Source: Cristatella mucedo (Eukaryota; Bryozoa; Phylactolaemata; Cristatellidae). From it: a stretch of DNA of 10,000 bases. The stretch lies in the NCBI GenBank assembly GCA_009760855.2, contig WPIO01000173.1:82501-92500 (forward strand), read 5' to 3'. The notes beneath the pieces were generated by a model, which worked only from the letters and a program-made list of their open reading frames with translations, did no database searches and was not told the DNA's origin. Position numbers and translations under genes: made by a program. Below are positions 7,291 to 10,000 of this stretch, in pieces. Numbering within the stretch: position 1 is the stretch's first letter; the number at the start of each line of letters is the position of its first letter.

Positions 7291-7659
7291 GTAAACGCTT
7301 GATAGACAGCACAGCATCTGGCTTCTTTAATATGGTGGCCAGGCCTGCAGGTGACCAGGAAAGGAGAGTTGGGACAGACAAGCCTATACAGGCAAAGCAA
7401 TGGCTACATTGTACCATCATCTGCTTACAAGAAGGCACACATATTTTGCCATTTAATAACCTTGTGGCGGTAATACTCCAGATAGCCAATCATCAATGCT
7501 AGGCTTTCAGTCCAGAACCAACGGAATTTGGAAGATTTCGACAACGTTTGACTGCGCACGCCCAGCCAGCTGTTCTGCAATGCCTAGCTGATTTGACAGC
7601 TTCTTTTGTGTAGCGACAGAATAGCCTTGACGGCTATCACCACGGTTTGCAGCGGCAAT
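7291..7659 (+). other. unassigned stretch, small perfect hairpin
   Basis: I recognise no gene. A perfect 6-bp hairpin with a 5-nt loop lies at 7621-7637 (ATAGCC, TTGAC, GGCTAT). It sits just 3' (minus sense) of the tRNA-derived head at 7660-7753 and may be part of the body of that SINE. The part 7291-7500 may be the body of the element that ends in the tail at 7210-7290. Confidence 0.4.
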
Positions 7660-7753
7660 AAAGAATCACCCACCGCAGGATTCGAACCGCCCCACGAACT
7701 CGTGGCCGTGGTCGTGAAAAGCAACCGCCTTACCTAGTGTGCCACCACGGCTC
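7660..7753 (-). mobile_element. tRNA-derived SINE head (or tRNA pseudogene), antisense
   Basis: On the minus strand the segment has a perfect box B GGTTCGAATCC (complement of 7678-7688) and a good box A TGGCACACTAGG (complement of 7733-7744), 44 nt apart. It continues through GGCGGTTCGAATCCTGC, a TΨC-arm-like hairpin, to GGTGGGTGATTCTTTATTGCC. No complete cloverleaf with a matched acceptor stem forms, so it is not a functional tRNA gene. Its spacing matches that of the SINE at 6257-6398, but its sequence differs, indicating a different SINE family or tRNA source. The 3' limit is not defined. It could extend to about 7600 and include the hairpin at 7621-7637. No LINE-type tail follows it. Confidence 0.6.
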
Positions 7754-8679
7754 ACCAAACCCTGCCAGCTCTTGCGCCAGCCATGTGAATAGTCGAATTT
7801 TCAGTGTCAAATACCTCATGTATTTTGATGGAACTCAAGCGGCGCCCTCACGGCAATGCTCACAGGCCGGCAGTCCTCACCCCGATACCCTTTCTCGGAT
7901 CGCCCTTTCTGATCTTCAAGGTAAATCCACCAATCCATGTAGCCTGGGCATGCCACATCAATCGTTGGCCGAACGATGGATGCACGGCTGGATGCAAAGG
8001 CGATCAGCCAGCTGCACAGGCAGTCCAACCTCGATGCCTCGATGCCAAGGTAGAGAGTCACTCAGTCAGAGAAATCTCTGAAACTGCACCTTGACCTCTC
8101 TTGCTCTAGCCGTGGCGGCTCTTCTGCTAGCCATGCCTGTGCTTGCTCTGTCCACTCTTCTGCCGTCTAAGCATCGCGGATGTGCCCCGTGGACACGCCA
8201 ATGCTCGTGAGTGTGCACGACGGCGCTGACAGCCCAATCCTAGCCAAAAAAGCTTGCTCGCTCTCACCGGTGTACTCCCTTGCATTCTCAAGCAGTGCAA
8301 GACAACGTGTCAGTCTGTGCATCATATTCGTAGCTGAGCTTTAACCTTTCTTTTTATTCTCTACTCAGCCTTTATTGCCCCCAAGCAGGGCGAAGGTTCG
8401 TTTCCGGCCGTTTCTATATTTTTGCAGTGCTGCCTTCCCTTCGGATGAGTCAGTCATTGCATGCAGTGGACTTGTCTTTTATCCTCCCGTGCTTTGCTCT
8501 CCTCAGCCCCTTGTTAAATATAGTTTACTTACCGAGGTCACAGCAACCAACCAGTGATGTCTACTTGAAAGCTTTTTCAAGCTCGTCTAAGCGGAATACT
8601 GTGCTTTTCATTACACATTGGGTATTGTTTTATCCCAGCAAGTCGTACCGCTTCTGAATAAAGACATCTCTTAGGATAA
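7754..8679 (+). other. unassigned stretch, no gene recognised
   Basis: Several short ORFs (for example 7737-8081 and 8427-8657 on +, 7816-8061 on -) have no similarity I can name. The stretch 7830-8060 is more G+C-rich than its surroundings, and its minus frame looks protein-like (LEDQKGRSEKGYRGEDCRPV). It lies directly upstream (minus sense) of the tRNA-derived head and could be part of another repeat family. An acceptor-like TTCTCTACTCAG ends at 8370, but what follows does not match the next RAB3GAP1 block. Confidence 0.4.
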
Positions 8680-10000
8680 AAAAATAATAATAATAGTAAT
8701 GATGCACTTGATAAAGCGACCCCAGAGAACTCAATCTCTTTCTAGGCGCTTTACATTTGCTGCAAAAGGAAACACGATTTAATCGTTAGTAATATCATGC
8801 TTGATAAACAACATAAATAACATGGTTAGGGGTGACATGCACAGGGTCAGCATGCATATGTGGTTAGTGGCAGCATGCACAGTGTCAGCACGAATAAGCA
8901 CATGAAGGACAAATCACAGGGATCCTCTAAATGCTGTCTTAAATAGTCGTGTTTTTAAGTTCTTATTAAATGTGGTCAATTTAGGGGATGTTCTTACGCA
9001 AGTCGGGAGGGAGCTCCAGGCTTTGGGAGCATACGAACTAAATGCACGGTCTCCAAAGGATTTGATGTTTGTACGCCGTATTGGTAAACTGTTGGATTCC
9101 GAAAAGCTGATGGTATGACGCTTGGCCTCGTGGGGGAGTAGATCTGAGGGATAGGCTGGAGCCAAAGAATGAAGTGACCTAAAAGTGAGCGACGAAACCT
9201 TGAAGTCGATCCGTTGCTTGACTGGTAGCCAGTGCAGGTCGGCGAGAAGTGGTGTGATGTGGCAACTGCGAAGCTCACGACAGACAAGCCTAGCTGCATA
9301 GTTTTGCACAAGCTGTAATCGCCAGATTGCCGGCAGGCCAGCAAGCAGTGAGTTACAGAAGTCAAGACGGGATGTCGCAAATGCAGGGACCAACTTAGAT
9401 GTGGTATCCTTATCTAAACAAGCCCGAATTTTAGCAATGTTACGTTGCTGAAAGTAGGCAGACTTGACTGTAAAGCTGATGTGGTCGTCAAACGAGAGGT
9501 CACTTTGGAACATGACACCTAGATTTCGAGCTGATTCAACAGGAGATGTGCTGGCAGAGCCAATTTTTGAGCGTTAGCCCTTCCAATTTCTGAATCTCGC
9601 TGGGTTTGCCCCTAACTAGTAAGTTAGTTTTATCATTTGGTTTTAGAAAAGTTGCTGCCATCCAAGTGCGGATGTCATGAATACATGCAGCAAGTGAGTT
9701 GATTGAATTTGAGGTGCTCGAAGGCTGGGAGGGATCAAAGCAAAGGTACAACTGAGTGTCATCCGCATAGAAGTGAAAGCCCAGATTGTGCTTGGCAATC
9801 ACATCAGCAAGAGGGAGAGTATAAACCGTGAAAAGAACCGGACCTAGCACGGAACCCTGAGGTACGTCATATTTCAGAGGTACCTCGGATGATCTTTGTT
9901 CATTCACGTCAGTACTCTGGAGTCTGCTACTGTGATAGGACCAGAACCATTTCAGAGCAGTGCCTGTGATGCCCCGGGGAGATGAGAGGTGCTCTAAAAG
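8680..10000 (-). mobile_element. L2/CR1-like LINE with RT domain, antisense, runs off right edge (copy A)
   Basis: This is the longest LINE copy here. On the minus strand it runs from the window edge through the RT and C-terminal region of the ORF to a stop near 8914, then about 225 nt of 3' UTR, the AAAGCGCC...CGCTTT tail (about 8715-8760) and an (ATT)n/(A)n end at about 8680-8700. The 3' UTR holds several TCAGCATGCA-like repeats shared with the copy at 3375-4253. The 5' part lies outside the window, so full length cannot be judged. It is antisense to RAB3GAP1, presumably intronic. The clade is assigned from the RT and C-terminal motifs and the microsatellite-type tail rather than poly(A). 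Confidence 0.92.
8914..10000 (-). pseudogene. LINE ORF2-type reverse transcriptase, C-terminal part, one frameshift
   Basis: This encodes the enzyme that copies LINE RNA at the nicked target. From the window edge, the first frame (10000 to 9536) shows GITGTALKWFWSYHSSRLQ, then PQGSVLGPVLFTVY (RT motif B), then FHFYADDTQLY with the catalytic YADD at 9758-9769, and later TWMAATFLKPNDKTNLLV. The second frame (about 9560 to 8914) shows SARNLGVMFQSDLSFDDHI, LDFCNSLLAGLP, LQLVQNYAARL, LLADLHWLPVKQRIDFK, YAPKAWSSLP and TTFNKNLKTRLFKTAF, then a stop. The two frames meet at a T5 run at 9564-9568. The related copy at 3375-4253 has T4 here and reads LTLKIGSA without a break, so the extra T is a lesion of this copy. 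The remaining frame is otherwise long and open, suggesting a fairly young insertion. The endonuclease and N-terminal RT parts are outside the window. Confidence 0.9.

Noticed and set aside
7660-7753. Functional tRNA gene
   Set aside because: The boxes are good, but no matched acceptor stem or complete cloverleaf forms.
5369-10000. Next RAB3GAP1 exon (LLSDMESFKAANP / FVRWYSPRD block)
   Set aside because: It was searched for by eye in the + frames and not found; it probably lies beyond the window.
1-10000. Prokaryotic operon, phage, CRISPR or defence system
   Set aside because: There are no tightly packed long ORFs, no ribosome-binding-site pattern and no spaced repeats. Spliced exons, SINEs and LINEs show a metazoan genome.

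Overview
This is a stretch of a metazoan nuclear genome, most likely from an invertebrate. The evidence is short protein-coding exons bounded by GT/AG splice sites, introns of 249 nt to 3.1 kb, long (CT)n and (CA)n microsatellites, tRNA-derived SINEs, and several decayed copies of an L2/CR1-like LINE. Nothing bacterial or phage-like is present. I cannot name the species from sequence alone.

The host gene is on the + strand and is recognisably RAB3GAP1, the catalytic subunit of Rab3GAP. Three exons join in compatible phase. Exon 963-1017 encodes a counterpart of the 'LASGPPDLRCCLLHQKLQ' block of the human protein. Exon 1267-1366 encodes 'MLNCCIERKIARE'. Exon 4487-5368 carries the acidic 'SDEFFEC' motif and ends in 'LYIPDTQEPAPMTED'. 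A weaker candidate exon lies at 188-301. The arginine-finger region is encoded by exons beyond the right edge. Exon 4487-5368 needs a change of reading frame somewhere between about 4805 and 5013. A missing base in the assembly, a small unrecognised intron or a real mutation could each explain it.

The introns are full of repeats. The 3120-nt intron 1367-4486 holds a (CT)n tract, a 27-nt tandem repeat, a trinucleotide tract and a 5'-truncated antisense LINE copy (about 3375-4253). The sequence after 5368 is presumably the next intron. It holds a sense-oriented decayed LINE split by an antisense tRNA-SINE (6035-6560), a (CA)n tract, a solitary LINE-type tail (about 7210-7290), a second tRNA-derived SINE head (about 7660-7753), and a longer antisense LINE copy with an RT domain that runs off the right end (about 8680-10000). 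A further sense-strand LINE tail sits at about 310-458.

The most interesting structural observation is that one 3'-tail module recurs five times, on both strands. Its ends are AAAGCGCC and GGCGCTTT, able to pair as a hairpin, and most copies then run into (ATT)n. It occurs on the LINE copies and also on the tRNA-SINE at 6257-6398, which is what a LINE/SINE partnership predicts. I found no novel defence, metabolic or mobile system beyond this.
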